A stretch of 64,000 bases of DNA from Ottelia alismoides (taxonomy: Eukaryota > Streptophyta > Magnoliopsida > Alismatales > Hydrocharitaceae). Below, piece by piece: positions 33,420-45,707 of this stretch (positions within the stretch are counted from its first letter, which is position 1; every line of letters begins with the position of its first letter). Both the position numbers and the translations under genes were made by a program. The stretch spans positions 620,001 through 684,000 of the forward strand of contig JAZKJV010000152.1 in the NCBI GenBank assembly GCA_037367405.1. The letters are read 5' to 3'. The notes beneath the pieces were generated by a model. The model saw only the letters and a program-made list of their open reading frames with translations, had not been told where the DNA came from and made no database searches.

Positions 33420-36400
33420 TAACGGGTCCGAAAATGCCAAGTTAAGAAGTTGTTTTTAATCTTTGTGCGTAAAATAATTAAATGTCGTTCGTTGTAGGCG
33501 GCGATCGGAAACAGTCAAGAAATAACCACAAATTTTATTCAATTTTAATCAAGTGGTTTTTATGTTTATTTTACTTCGGCAAGTCCCAAGGTCGATCACA
33601 AGGAGGCAAAGGAACATCTTAGAGTTGTGTCTATCCAATTTTGAGTTCGGTTTTCAAGGCGGTCTTTTTTTGGAATTTTTCAATGCAATATGAGATGCAA
33701 AATGCAAGTTCGGCCTATTTTAGGGACTAAAATGTAAATTTCAATCAAATGATGTCCGAAAAATACGAAACTTGGCCACAATGTAAATGACGATGAAATG
33801 AGTGCACTGTAATTTTTTTGGAATTTTTTATGAATTTTTAAATGCAGACAGAATGATTTTCAATATTTAATTATAATAAATATTAAACCTACTTATTTTC
33901 AAGATTTAAAATTACCTAAGATCTATCACTATGTGATGGATCTCAGGAAAATCCTAAATCTCGAAAATGTGGGGTCTAATACCTATTAAAAATTAAACAA
34001 TGAAATATGCAAAATGATTTTTACAGATCAAGTTATGCATGCAAATGCAACGATTTTTGGGCACAATGTCAAGCAGAATAATCTCTACAATATATGATTT
34101 TTCGGGACTTTTTAAAGCAACGGTTAATTAACTACGAATTTCAGAGCATACGACAGGCAAAATACGCAATTTTCCAAAAAATAATTAATTAATAATTAAC
34201 CACTGACCATAAAAATATCCATGATATGTCAAAATGTAGAGAGTCATGTGAGGAACATTATGCAATTTTTAAATAAATAAGATGATGTCATGTGAAGGTT
34301 TAAATAAATGACAAAGACAGAGGTATATATGCAAATGATGAAATAAGCTAAATAAACTAAATGAAATGCAGGGGCCTAAATGTAATTACCGACAGATGTG
34401 GGGGTCTTCTTGCAAATTTCACAGAGAGGCACGTGCTGCCTCTGGTCTTGGATTGAGGCGCAAATAGAGAGGAACCTGGGGTGTAACTTGCAATTTGCCC
34501 AAGGGGCACGTGCGCAGCACGTGACCCTCCTGCTCCTGCTGACGTCGGGCTGATGAGGTGCTGACGTGATCCCTCCCGTCATGTGCCTCGCACGTGGGGA
34601 GGGCCTCGGGCCTGAGCGCCCGGCGGCTGGTGGCGGAGGGCACGGCCTTGGCGTGGTGGTGCGGCGGCGCTTGGATGGTGGCCTCGAGGGCGAGGCTGAG
34701 GACTCGAGCCCCTGTCGGTGGAAGTGGAGCGCGGCGTTCGTCGGAGGGGCGCTGGAGTCAATGGAGACGTGTCGAAGACGAAGGCGGAGGCGGTGTTGTC
34801 GATGTTGGCCGGTCCAAGGAGCTCCAGGCGGATAATGTTGATGAAGATGATCGTAGATGTGCGGCCGGTGACGGTGCTGTGGTTGATGGCGGGCCGGCGT
34901 TGTTGACGATGACGATGAAGCTGAAGAACGTCGGAGAAGATGTAGACGTAGCTCGACGGTGATGGGAGGTGGAGGTGTCGTCAATGGAGGTCGGAGATAT
35001 CATCCTTGGCTCGACGCCGAGGGGCGGAGCTCGGCAGAAAGGGCCACGGGGAGGCGCGTCTGCGATGAGGGGCGTTGAGCGCCCTCGGATCTTGCCGGCG
35101 ATGCCCAGGCGAGGCTGTCACCCTCGTGAAGCGCTCATCGGTGGATGAGGGAGTCGGGGGGCGACGGGGCTCTTTAAGTAGGGGAGAGGGAGATAAGGGA
35201 GATGGAGGGTGGTTGCGAGGTTGACCGGCGAAGAAGGGGGCGGTTTGGCAGAGAAGGCGGGGGTCGTTAGGCCGGTGCGGGAGTTGCGGGGTTTGAGGAG
35301 GCCGGTGGGCTCGAGGTTGGGGATGACGCACAGCGGCCGTCCGATCGGCCGAGATCGGACGGCCAATCGTGCGCCACGTGGCTATCCAAGGGGAGCTGGG
35401 GAGAAGGTGCGGCACGTGCGGAGCACGTGCCTGGGGGCACGTGCAACGCACGTGCGCGGGTTTAATTTATTTATTTTTATTATTTTTTTATTTATTTTTA
35501 TTATTTATTTTTTTAAAAAAAATATTAAAAACGATAAAAATAAATGCTAAAAAACGCTGACACGTGGCGGCCTCTGGGGCTGCCACGTGTCAGCTCCAGA
35601 AAAATCCGAAATTAAATGATTTGTAAAATCGATAAAAAATAGCAAATGACCTCGGATCGAAAAAGTTCCTTCACAAAAAACGCTCGTTTCAACGAGATCT
35701 ACAACTTTCATGAAGACATCAAAGTCAAAATCGATCAAATGTAAAAAGTGAATTTTTGGGGTATCCCATGTACATAGAATACCTTGATTTTTGGTTTTCT
35801 AATTTTTTTTGTCATATTTAAACACGATAAAAATCCGAAAAAGTATGGAAAATCCAAAGATAAATAAAAGACACCTTAATCTATTTTTTTTTGGATTTTT
35901 ATTAATGAAGAAAATAAGTACATAAAATACAAGGTCAAAAGCCGCGAAAAATACAATGTACAAAAGAGGCCCAAAACCCAACTTTCACATACGAGCTCCG
36001 ATTCCCTTGAACTTGGTCTTGTTTTGAAGGTAATTGAATGTGCATTAGTTCAAAAGTGAGTAGGATCAAATCGGACACTGGATGGGGAAGATAAGGGGCA
36101 TTTAGTCCGAAAATCCTGAAATTAGGGTTTGGGTTTTTGGTCCACTTACCTGGGTCAATTATTTTTTTGTATTTTTTATTTATTCTTGTTAGTGATGTGT
36201 ACACAGTGGAGGTGGTTTTGGGTTATGCGGTGTTAGCATGAAGGAGTTAAAAATAGGGGAAGTTAGGCTATTTACAGGTCATTTTTGGCTTGGATTTTTG
36301 GCTTCTTATTTTATGCAGAAATTAATGCTAAAATGCAAAACTTATGAAATCATGCCTGAATGCTAATTATGTGAAATAAATGCAGAAATGCAGTTGATTT

Positions 36401-36455
36401 TGAGGGACTTGAGCTTAATTAATGAGACTTAGAGTGATGAATCCGAGATTCATCA
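33420..36455 (-). mobile_element. 5' LTR of element 2
   Basis: It is 3,036 bp and begins (coding strand) TGATGAATCTCGG at 36455. It ends GGACCCGTTA where the 3' LTR has GTCA, so one terminal base of the TG...CA pair context has mutated after insertion. It keeps the ~76 bp (34433-34508) and ~24 bp (about 35428-35451) segments missing from the 3' LTR. Confidence 0.93.
35556..35594. promoter_or_regulatory. Paired G-box hairpin in 5' LTR of element 2
   Basis: This is the third copy of the GCTGACACGTGGC / GCCACGTGTCAGC inverted repeat, just downstream (plus strand) of a cluster of four CACGTG words at 35412-35455. Confidence 0.6.
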
Positions 36456-39242
36456 ATGACCAAATATAAATAAGTAAAGCCACAAGGGCTTCCCTACAAA
36501 ACTCCCAAAATCACGTGTCTTAACACGTGCGCCCCTAGTAGGGACTAAAACACAATTTCCAAAAACCTGGGGGCTAAATTGCAAAATGTCCAAAAATAAT
36601 ATAATGTTATACAAATGTTTCTTGACTGAATAGAAATACCAAGAAGCCCAGGGGTCCAGGCGCAAAATGTCCACCCACGTGACTCGTCACGTGGTGTGAT
36701 ATGGCCTGAACCAATCTGCTAATATCGAACGATAGGGGGGTTGATTTGCAAATATTACCTGAAATATAAACGACCAAGAAATGTTTACAGAGTATTTAGT
36801 AAATACAAAAATGGTAAGGGAAAAAAGTGCAAAATACCCATGCCTATGCACGATCCAACGGCGAAAGGTGTTTCACTTAGACAGATGTCAGGTCGTGGAT
36901 GCACGATGACGCTTCGCGGATGCTCGGCTAGGATTAGATCTCCGCGGCAGGATCGACGGTTGAAGCATGGGGAGATCCAACGATAGCTGTACTCCACGAC
37001 GAACAAGAGAAGATCCAACGGCGTGGAGGCGTGGAGGAAGAAAGGCTGATGAACTCAGCCTGGATGAACTTGAAACTCCAAGTTGTTCATGCCCGGCACT
37101 GAAGCTTCCCTTCCGACGATACTGGATGCCTCCCAAGGTTCCTCCCTATCCCCTTGATGCATCAAAATGCCCCGAAGAGCTCCAATGACGGCCAGCGGCG
37201 GAGGAGGACCTGGAATGTGTCCTTCTGACAAAAAGCCCCCCAAATGGGCCCCAAAGCGCCAGGGACCTGCAGGGTTAGCACTAACAAGGAAAGACGAAGG
37301 TCCCTCGGGCTTTTGGGAGTTAAATGAATGGTAGGTGAGGTGAGTGGCGCCCCTCCGGCGAACGACGGAGGAGGAAGGGAGAGTATCCCATTCTTTGCAA
37401 GAACGAGGTGGATGAGTGGTGCCTGGGGCATGGAGAAGCATCAGGGAGGAGAGATGGGTGTCGGGTGCGGCGAATACGGGCGGAGTACTGAGAACAAGGT
37501 TCATCGTCGAAGACACGATTTACTACTAAGGAACATGATTAAAAGCTAGAATAAATGTTCCAGGTGAATTTTATGATTAAAGCTACTCTAAGAGGCAGGA
37601 AATAAAAGACCCTTACCGACTGGAGAATCGGGAAGGGATTCTCGGTGGAGGCGCTCCAGCAGAGAAGGTGGACCAACTTCATTCAATGTCCATGCAGATC
37701 CCTGAAAGTAGGAATCGACTCTTGCTGTCACTAGGAGGGCCTTTGATGACCTAAGGTTAAGCTTTGAGGGTGGAAGAGCGATCAAATCCGAAAAGGGAGA
37801 GAGAGGGGGTATTTGTACATGGTGGGTGAGCGACTCCAGAAAAACGAGGTGTGCTACTCGATGTCGTGATACACAATCCAAGACAATGCATGGGTGTGTA
37901 TCATCTACAATCGAGGAGCAAAAGTCGTCAAAGAGTCGACTTGAAATAGTGAAAGGAATGGTCTCCAAAATTGCTCGAAATCAGGCGAAAAACAAGTTCT
38001 GACAAGAGGCAGAGGGCGGGTCAGAGAGTTGACCGAAGGTCCACTCTCGAACCCTCCTGGTTGGTCCACGTGGACCAACCAGGAAAAAGCCTGCATAAAA
38101 GATTTCAAAATTCAATTAAAAATAATAAAAGATCTTATTGATTTTAGGTTATATAATGAAAATGATTTATTGTTTTCTAAATTATTTTATTATGATTTTT
38201 TTATTTTTTTATTTTTAGAAGTTTATAATTACCAGTAACCTTTTAAGGGCTATATATAGGTATATTTATCTATATATTTTGATGTTTTATTTTTATTTTG
38301 TATTTTTAATTTTATTACTTTGGTTTATTATTTTTTATATTGATAACTTCATTTTATACACTTAAATATATTTTTATGTTATTTTTTGATGTATTATATA
38401 CAATTAAATAAATAGGGATAATGTCTATATAGGTATAGATATAGGTATTTTACCTATATATTTTCTTTATGTATTTTATTTTTGTATCTTCTTTATGTTT
38501 TTATTCCTATTTTAATATATACATATATTATAAATAATATTTGCAAAGTATAAAAATATAAAATTATAAAAATAATGAATAATAAATAAAATGGATATTT
38601 TAATCAGTACAAGTATACAATAAGGGTCCAAAAACTAGCTTTCAAATCATAACTCCAAAAAATATGAAACCACATCCATTAAATAGCTTATTAAAAGTTA
38701 TACAAATTAAAAGTTAATTTGATATATTTTGAGTTTTTATTTGAGAGGTATGGGTCTGGAAAGTTAGGGTTTTGGAATTTTACTCAGACCATAACTTTTT
38801 ATCTGTATATTATTTTTGTATGAAATAAATTTTGTACTTTTCTATATTTTATTATCTACAACTTTCATGTACAAAGTTTCTTTATTTGAGATATAAAAAG
38901 TGGAACTAAAAATAGGTCCTAAAAATGAATAAAAATGAATTAAAATGAATAGGGATTTTTATTGGATTTTAACCCTTATCTCCCCCTACTTTATTCCTGG
39001 TCGACCTATTCATCAAGATGCCTAGGTCTCAAGATATCAGATCATAAAATATTTTCAATATTTTATTCTTATTCTTTTCTTTTCTTTATTCTATAATTCT
39101 GACTTTAAAAACAGTATTTTATGCATTATTTACGCAATAATGTGTGGATGATAAAATACCAAATTAAGGGTATTTACACGCATTTACTATGATTTTTAAA
39201 GCCAAAATGATAGAATAAAGATGATGAAACGGAGATTCATCA
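36456..39242 (-). mobile_element. 5' LTR of element 1, 5' segment
   Basis: This is the continuation of the LTR interrupted at 24800. It matches 9625-12354 of the 3' LTR and ends with the inverted terminus GGAGATTCATCA, that is TGATGAATCTCC on the coding strand. The ATGAC at 36456-36460 is the target duplication of element 2. Confidence 0.88.
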
Positions 39243-40999
39243 AGCCCGACTGGGCATTAAAACTTAAAATCAGTACACATTGTGGGATTCCTCCCATAGT
39301 TATCTTTAAGGTATTTCTCTTGCATTTTTTGTCTCTCGCTTTTTGTTGTTTAACATAAGTATAGGGGGAAACCCCACAAATGAAAAAAATCTTTTGGAAA
39401 ATAAAAAAGCATCATTCATTTGTTGCATCTTGCATCATCTTCAATCATGTTGTCCTATTTTTTCCATTTTATTATCACCATAAGGACATGGCACTTGTTA
39501 AGCATGGGGATGCATTCCATTTCATGCATGTCATTTTTTATCATTTTTAAAAATGCATTTTATTTCATGCATTCCATATGTTTTAAATTATTTTAAAAAA
39601 ACTCAAAAATAGTTTCCATTTTATTACATTTTTGTTCGAATTTTTTTCCATATTTTCAAAAAAACAAATTTGTATCATTTTTACTTGTTTTACAAAAAAT
39701 ACCAAAAATATTTGCATATACCCAAAATTTCACAAAAATTTGCAAAAAAATCCCAAAAAAATCTTTCGAAAAATAGTAATTTTTTTTCAAAAATCCAAAA
39801 ATATTTTCCTTATTTTCTCCTAACTTTTTGGGATTTTTGGCTGGTTTTTACAAGTTTCAGACTTAGACTACGAAGACCTTAATCCACTTAATTTAGAGGA
39901 TTTCTTTAGAATTGAGTATTTTGTTTCTTTTGGTCTATTTTAGACATAATTCCTTGAGTTTTGCTAATTTTATGCAATGATTAAAATATGTGTCTAAATA
40001 GATCATATTGATAGCTTTAGCATTGTTTTACTCTTAATTGATTATTGAACAAATTGCACATTATACCTTAGTTCAACTTAGTTTGCATGTACAAGGGATT
40101 GTTTCGATCTCTAGCAAGGGAAGGGAGTGACTTTGAATCTCGAAAAGTAAAATTCAATGATCTAAGTTTAGGAACCACTTATTTTCTATAAGTTTGGGTC
40201 TGTCAGCAAACTTGCCATATACATGTAACAGAAAATCATATTTTATACATGTACACCCTTGATGCCCAATGCCACAAAAATCCTATAAAAAAGAAGGCAC
40301 AATAAGGGGTACATGTTCAAAAAATACAAATGCAAAGCAAAGTTCTACCAAAGAAAAATCTACTCAAATAACCCAACTCTACCAAATAAACAAGTAGCAG
40401 ACCAATGTTGCTACCAATTTAAAAGAGGTCAAAGAGGTCCGGGGTTATGATCTGCAAAAAAAAATGGAAAAAAGAGAGCAATGGACCAAAACGACCTACG
40501 GAAAACCTCTGAAATCCAAGTTCTCTACAATTTGCACCCATTTTCTTTTGCTGAAAAATTTAGATGAAATGAGAATAAGCTTAAACTTGAAGAGAATAGA
40601 GGTTTTAGATTTTGTGAATCTCTTGGTACCATGCTTAAGGTTGTACGGTGTACTTGTCTTGCAAGCTGGGAAGAGCTATAACTTTCACACACAGTTCAAA
40701 CTCAAATCAAAGTTAAAGAGAATATATGTTGATCGAGATTATCTGAATTGACTTAATGATGGAGCCGGTTACAGTTTCTTGAACACGAGGGTTGTCGAAT
40801 TGAGTACTCAAGCCTATAAGGAATCCGAACACATTATTAATCCAAAGATCAACTTAGTCTTTGTTTATTATTTGTTCAGACTTGGCTTAAAATCTCAGGA
40901 CTTTGTAGGTGGGTCTGCTGCAAAGCCTCTCTGAGCATTCTCTAATTGCTTTCTCTTTCTCTTTGAATACCATTATTTTGCTCAGACTAGTAAAAGTTA

Positions 41000-41011
41000 A
41001 GTATGAGGGTA
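41000..41011 (+). other. Polypurine tract of the older element
   Basis: AGTATGAGGGTA precedes TGATGAATATAGG, a decayed form of the AAGTATAGGGGGA|TGATGAAT boundary in elements 1 and 2. Confidence 0.55.
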
Positions 41012-42543
41012 TGATGAATATAGGATTTATCATGTTTCTATACCTTTTATTGAGCAAAATTCATGGTTAATCAATTGCACTTTTCTTCAGTTTGTACATA
41101 ATTTTCTTCTCAGCATTTTCATATGCATTGCATTCAAAATCATCCAAAAGTTTGCATATTTCTTATTATAAAAAAATAAAAATAAAAAATTATTGATATA
41201 TCCTTATTATTTTTTATTAGACATGGACTCCAAATCCCATGTTAAAGGAGCTAAAAAATTATTTCTTATTTTCATGTATGCCTCAAGGAGGTCCATGAAG
41301 CCTCTCTCTTCCCTATTCATTTGCCAAAAAAGTTGGAAAAAATCACCATAAGACAGAATAACTGATGCCATGTTGGACGTTAGCATTTCAAAAAAATAAA
41401 AATAAAAAAGGGGACGTTGACGCCAACGATGACGTCAGCACCCCTCCTTCCTCTCCAAGCTAGTCGTCGCTCGCGCCCCTTCGCCTCTAGCGTGGAACCT
41501 CCACTCCCCCCCACCACCACAACCGCCGCTGCGCCTCATCTCCCATCACTGCTGTAACCATCGACACCTCATCCTCTCCCCCGCCGACTATATAGAGGGA
41601 GGAGGGGTGACCAAAGGAGAGGATCGATAATGGGTGAAGAACCCATCCTCCGCCATCGCCGACCCCTCCTCGATTCTCTGCCACCGCCAGCGCCGTCGCC
41701 ACTATGGTGCTCGCCGCAGCACCACCTCTCTCTACCGCCCCTTGTAGCGCTGCTGCAGGTGATAGCCCACCGACCTCCATCGTGCGGTCGTGGTCGTGGA
41801 CACCGTCTTGGAGAAGAAGCGGTCCTAGGGACACCTTCGTAATTCATATTTTCTTTAAGTTTTTTTATAATTTTTGGACCTTGTTGTAATTTCTTAAAAA
41901 CTTTATCAATTATTGTAATTTTCCCATTATCCTATTATTATATTCTACATATTTTGCATTTATTTCTTTCATATTTTTATTGACATTTCAGTCCCAAAAG
42001 GACCTTTCTGCAATTTCGTTAAAGTGTATTTATTTTTTTGAAGTTTTCTCATTAAGTATTTTTTAATTGGTACTTTTTCATTTCTATCCTGATATAATTT
42101 CTTAATTATAATTATGTCCTTAACTTTCAATTTATTTGTAATCAAGTCCCTAAGTTTCTTTAAAAATTATAAATACCCCTGTCACTTCCAAAAATAATCA
42201 AAAATGGCAGAAAAATCCAAAAAATTCTCAGAAAATTTCCATGCGATCCTTATGATGCTAAAATCTAGTAATAGTGGTTTCGATTATTTCAAGACTCTGA
42301 AAATAAAAATAAAAAAACCAATTTAATTTAGATCAATAATGTCAAAAATGTCCTTGTAAATAGAATAAAAATTCACGTAAAATATCTGAGTCCCTGTGGG
42401 TTGATCCTCTATTTGCCCTATACATATTTTAATATTTGTTGGCATGTAGTTGAATAAAAATTATCTGAATATCTCAGTTTTCGTGTGTGCACACAACGAC
42501 ACATAAAAACACACATTTAACACATCGAAAATCCGGATCTTCA
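41012..42543 (+). mobile_element. LTR (1.53 kb) of the older Athila-like element
   Basis: It starts TGATGAATATAGG and ends AAATCCGGATCTTCA, like the element 2 LTR end TTTTCGGACCCGTCA. The middle (about 41410-41840) is GC-rich, as in the longer LTRs. Frames in that core (for example 41630-41842) are Pro/Arg-rich and look compositional. Termini resemble elements 1 and 2 but the length is half, so it is a separate subfamily. Confidence 0.6.
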
Positions 42544-43124
42544 CTCTCCAAAGCCACCCCTAAGCATGCTGCCCTTACTGAGCTTCAAGGAATAAGCTCC
42601 CATGAGGGAACAACTTTCTAGGATTGATGTTTGCTCGAATCAAGCATACCTTCTTTGTGGTCTCAACCATAATCTTCTGTTAGTTAAACAAAAATGTCGC
42701 ATAAATATGTGCACATGCACGCACGTGAACACACACGGCCATATATTAATTTACACATAAGTCATCATACATGGATTAATAAAACGTGTGCAAGTACACC
42801 TCATGAGCATTAAACCTAAAAGCCCTACTATGAACATTTTTTAATAACATCATGGTAACAAATCGATCAACCTTTCGTATAATTAAGTTGCATTGAAATC
42901 AACGTTGTTGAACTTTATTCGTGTGATCCACAACAAAAGGGTTGCATCCATGAAGAGATTTTATTCATAGGTCTACATGGAGCCTTTCTCCCAACAACCA
43001 CATGAAAAATATTATATACAACTTATACTTCGATCAATATATGGTACTATTGCCCATGAGACCAAAGCTATCTATACGTATATATTCCTCTTTGATGCAT
43101 GCACTTGGGTTGCTTACACACAGG
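42544..43124. other. Unassigned intergenic DNA
   Basis: AT-rich sequence with no supported gene, repeat or transposon terminus. Confidence 0.5.
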
Positions 43125-43465
43125 GAAAAATGAGGTTGCCCACATCATTTTTCCGGTATATTTTTTAATTTTTTTAAAAAATATCATCATGTATTTTCAT
43201 CACTATATCCCTCTAATATGTCATTTCAATTCCGTTAGAAACATAAACTCATTTTTTTCCATCTAAAACAGGTAATTTTAACGATCTTAAAATTGTTGTA
43301 ATTGACGTGTTCTAGATGGAGGGCATATGAGTCTTTATTTCTAACGAAATTGGAATGCCATATTAGAGGGATATAGTGCTGAAAATATATTATAGTATTT
43401 TTGAAAAAAATAAAAATAACCTCAGAAAATAGGACGGAGCAGCCAACGGGCAATCACATTTTTTC
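43125..43465. mobile_element. Fold-back MITE (family C/D/E)
   Basis: The terminal repeats are GAAAAATGAGGTTGCCC and GGGCAATCACATTTTTTC. The arms pair further inward around TATATCCCTCTAATATG and CATATTAGAGGGATATA, so the whole 341 bp folds back. A (TA)n tract abuts the right end. The inner core resembles 44880-45080 and 50630-50830. Confidence 0.7.
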
Positions 43466-43483
43466 ATATATATATATATATAT

Positions 43484-43808
43484 GGGGGGCAGGGAGCCTG
43501 CAACCATCTCATTTTTCGATTATTTTATTATTTTTTTGAATTAAAGTTGAGGGAATTTACTTAATATATTGAGAAGAATATGTGTTTCAAATTTCACGCA
43601 AAACAAACATTCCCAACACGTTCATCTAGACATGGTCGATTTCAGCAATTCTGAGACCGTTAAGATTTGGTAGTCTTGATGGAGATGATAGCAGTATCGA
43701 ATTAAGTTGAATTTGGAATGACAATATGGTGATACATTGTGATCTAAATTCTCCAAGGTTTCATTTCAAAAAAACAAAAAACAATTAAAAATTAGGTCCT
43801 TTTTCCCA
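43484..43808. mobile_element. MITE related to 47397-47780
   Basis: It lies between two (TA)n tracts (43466-43483 and 43809-43829). It shares inner sequence with 47397-47780: ATTTCATGC/CACATATTC words, an inner fold around GATTTCAGCAAT and a GATACATTGTGATCTAAATT block. The termini are decayed. Confidence 0.55.
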
Positions 43809-43833
43809 TAATATATATATATATATTATAAAG

Positions 43834-44452
43834 GGATTTTTTACACAATCATCCTAAAATCTTGTTCAATTGCACCATAATCCATGTAATATTTGTACTT
43901 GCATAATGACCCTTGTATATTACACCATGACCCCTACAATTAATCCTACAAACCCTAACACCACATATACACAAAAGATATTTACATATGACAATGGATA
44001 ATTTTAATATTCACTATCATGAATTCATGACAGCAAGTACTTTTATTCCCATAAATTTGCAAGGAATTATGTCATAGTCATTGCTAACAATTTGCAGGGC
44101 AGTGATTATCTGTTGATTTATCGTTAGAATTTGTGCTGATCATTGATAATTTGGATTGATAGGAAGAAAAAAATACAAGAAAATTTTACGAATTATCATT
44201 GTTAATAACTCGTTGTTAGCAACAGAGAAACAAATGCACTGTTCCTCGTAAATTTCAAAAATAAAAAATAATTTTGCAACGGATGATATTCATTGTCGTA
44301 AATTTATAACAACATCGAAAGATGTAGCAACAGGTAGACAAGGCCATGTGTGATAAACATGGTAAGATTGCATGGTCGTGGTGTGATTTATGTGATAAGA
44401 AGGGTTGTGATGTCATCAGACAATATTTTTAAGGGTCATGGTGTAAAAATCC
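43834..44452. mobile_element. Terminal-inverted-repeat element, 619 bp
   Basis: The left end GGATTTTTTACACAATCATC and the right end CATGGTGTAAAAATCC are imperfect inverted repeats. The inner part has CATTGTTAATAACTCG-like words that resemble the CACTA-like elements near 61 kb. No gene is present. Confidence 0.5.
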
Positions 44453-44791
44453 ATTAACATTAATGACGCATGCAGGTTGCAAAAGCATTCATGGTATGGA
44501 TGGCATTGGAAATGGAGTTAGTATGACATGAGTGATGTGAACCCCACTCTCATATGCTTCATTGGTATACTTTATGTGTGGGTGGAATTAGACATGGACA
44601 TGGATAGCCTTATCCATCTACTACTATATGCCACCAAATGTGGCTATCTAGCCTTTTGGATAGAATTTTTCCATTAATTTAGTTGTACTTTCTCGTGTGT
44701 CATCCATGTATCCAAGTCATGGATCAACAAGGTTTACAATGATATACACACACATGTACACACACATACATACATATATATATATATATAT

Positions 44792-45186
44792 GAGAAAAAG
44801 GATCCTACTCTATGGAGTAGGTAACTTACTTATTCCATTTTCTTTTTTTCCACTTTTTATTATTTTTTTAAAATACTTCCATGAATTTTCATAACTATAT
44901 CCGTCTAATATATCATTCAAATTTCATCAGAAATAGAGACTCCTACTGCCTCTATCCAGATAGTCATTTTTTAACAGTCACGAATTTGTTGTATTTTACA
45001 TGTTTTGGATGGAGGTCGTAGGAGTCTCTGTTTCTGACGAAATTTGAATGACATATTAGAGTGATATAGTTATGAAAATCCATGGAAGCATTTTTCAAAA
45101 AAATAAAAAAAAAGTTGAAAAAAATGAAAATGGAGTAGGTAAGTTACCTTACTCCATGGAGTAGGATCTCTTTCCTCTCTCTCTCT
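44792..45186. mobile_element. Fold-back MITE (family C/D/E) in (TA)n
   Basis: The ends GATCCTACTCTATGGAGTAG and CTACTCCATGGAGTAGGATC region form long inverted repeats, each followed inward by GTAACTTAC/GTAAGTTAC. The core around TATATCCGTCTAATATATC folds on GACATATTAGAGTGATATAG. (TA)n/(CT)n tracts flank both sides. Confidence 0.75.
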
Positions 45187-45658
45187 ATATATATATAAAG
45201 AGAGAGAGACATACACACACATACATGTATGGATGAGGGGACTATGCAGCTCGACTGCATGAAACTTCCTTGTCTATCACTTCTCAACCACTCATTTGTC
45301 TCGAAATTTGAAATTGCACATATTTCAAAGGCTCAACAACTTGAACTCGTTCATCCCTAAATAGACAATGATTGATTGTAGTCGATGGACACACAAGTTT
45401 CCTACAGCTCAACAACATACTCCCTTGTGTATGTATGTATGTAATGCCTATGCATGTGTATGTTTGTACATACACGATAAAACCGAATAGAAATAAAAAA
45501 TATGTACTAAAAATTACAAGCAATCCCTTTAGTTAGATGTATTTATGTATTAAGTTATTATAATCCAATTATATTGATCCTACTCCCTCCTCCCTCGTCA
45601 TCATCTAACCCAGCTCTTTCTACCCGACCGCCGCTTTTCTTTCACCGGCCTTTGTTCG

Positions 45659-45660
<2 letters not shown>

Positions 45661-45704
<44 letters not shown>
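45661..45704. repeat. (TA)22 microsatellite
   Basis: A perfect TA run of 44 bp abuts the 1.67 kb element on its left; another TA run abuts its right end (47378-47396). Confidence 0.9.

Positions 45705-45707
<3 letters not shown>

Larger units (their letters stand above)
24801..36455 (-). mobile_element. Element 2: non-autonomous Athila-like LTR retrotransposon, young
   Basis: It is 11,655 bp, flanked by perfect 5-bp duplications ATGAC (24796-24800 and 36456-36460). The LTRs (33420-36455 and 24801-27755) are nearly identical apart from small indels, so insertion is recent. The primer site and polypurine tract are intact. The 5.66 kb interior has no trace of RT, RNase H or integrase. It carries three overlapping frames: a gag-position ORF, a retropepsin-like ORF and an acidic tail. 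LTR termini, primer site, polypurine tract and leader patches match element 1, so a relative of element 1 probably supplied the enzymes (inference). Confidence 0.92.
8632..39242 (-). mobile_element. Element 1: Athila-like Ty3/gypsy retrotransposon, decayed, interrupted by element 2
   Basis: The coding-strand order is 5' LTR (39242-36456, then 24800-23667), primer site (23664-23650), leader, gag, PR, RT, RNase H, INT, stem-loop array, polypurine tract (12369-12355) and 3' LTR (12354-8632). The domain order PR-RT-RH-INT makes it Ty3/gypsy. The RT/INT wording, tRNA-Asp primer and long LTRs point to the Athila lineage. It is about 19 kb once the 11.66 kb element 2 is removed. All genes are broken by stops and frameshifts and the LTRs have diverged visibly, so it is old and non-functional. 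No env-like ORF is recognisable after integrase. The 3' LTR lacks its last ~165 bp and there is no confirmed target duplication. Confidence 0.88.
39243..42543 (+). mobile_element. 3' end of an older Athila-like element
   Basis: The 3' internal remnant (39243-41011) contains AACATAAGTATAGGGGGAAA at 39353-39372, a polypurine-like word, long A/T runs and no convincing gene. It is followed by a polypurine tract and an LTR (41012-42543). Its left part was displaced by element 1, whose LTR abuts at 39242. Confidence 0.6.

Noticed and set aside
41487..41847. Possible gene at the GC-rich patch
   Set aside because: It is the core of the older LTR. Competing Pro/Arg-rich frames on both strands show no domain.
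45661..45704. TA tract as a replication origin or promoter
   Set aside because: It is a plain microsatellite acting as a transposon target; no other evidence supports a function.
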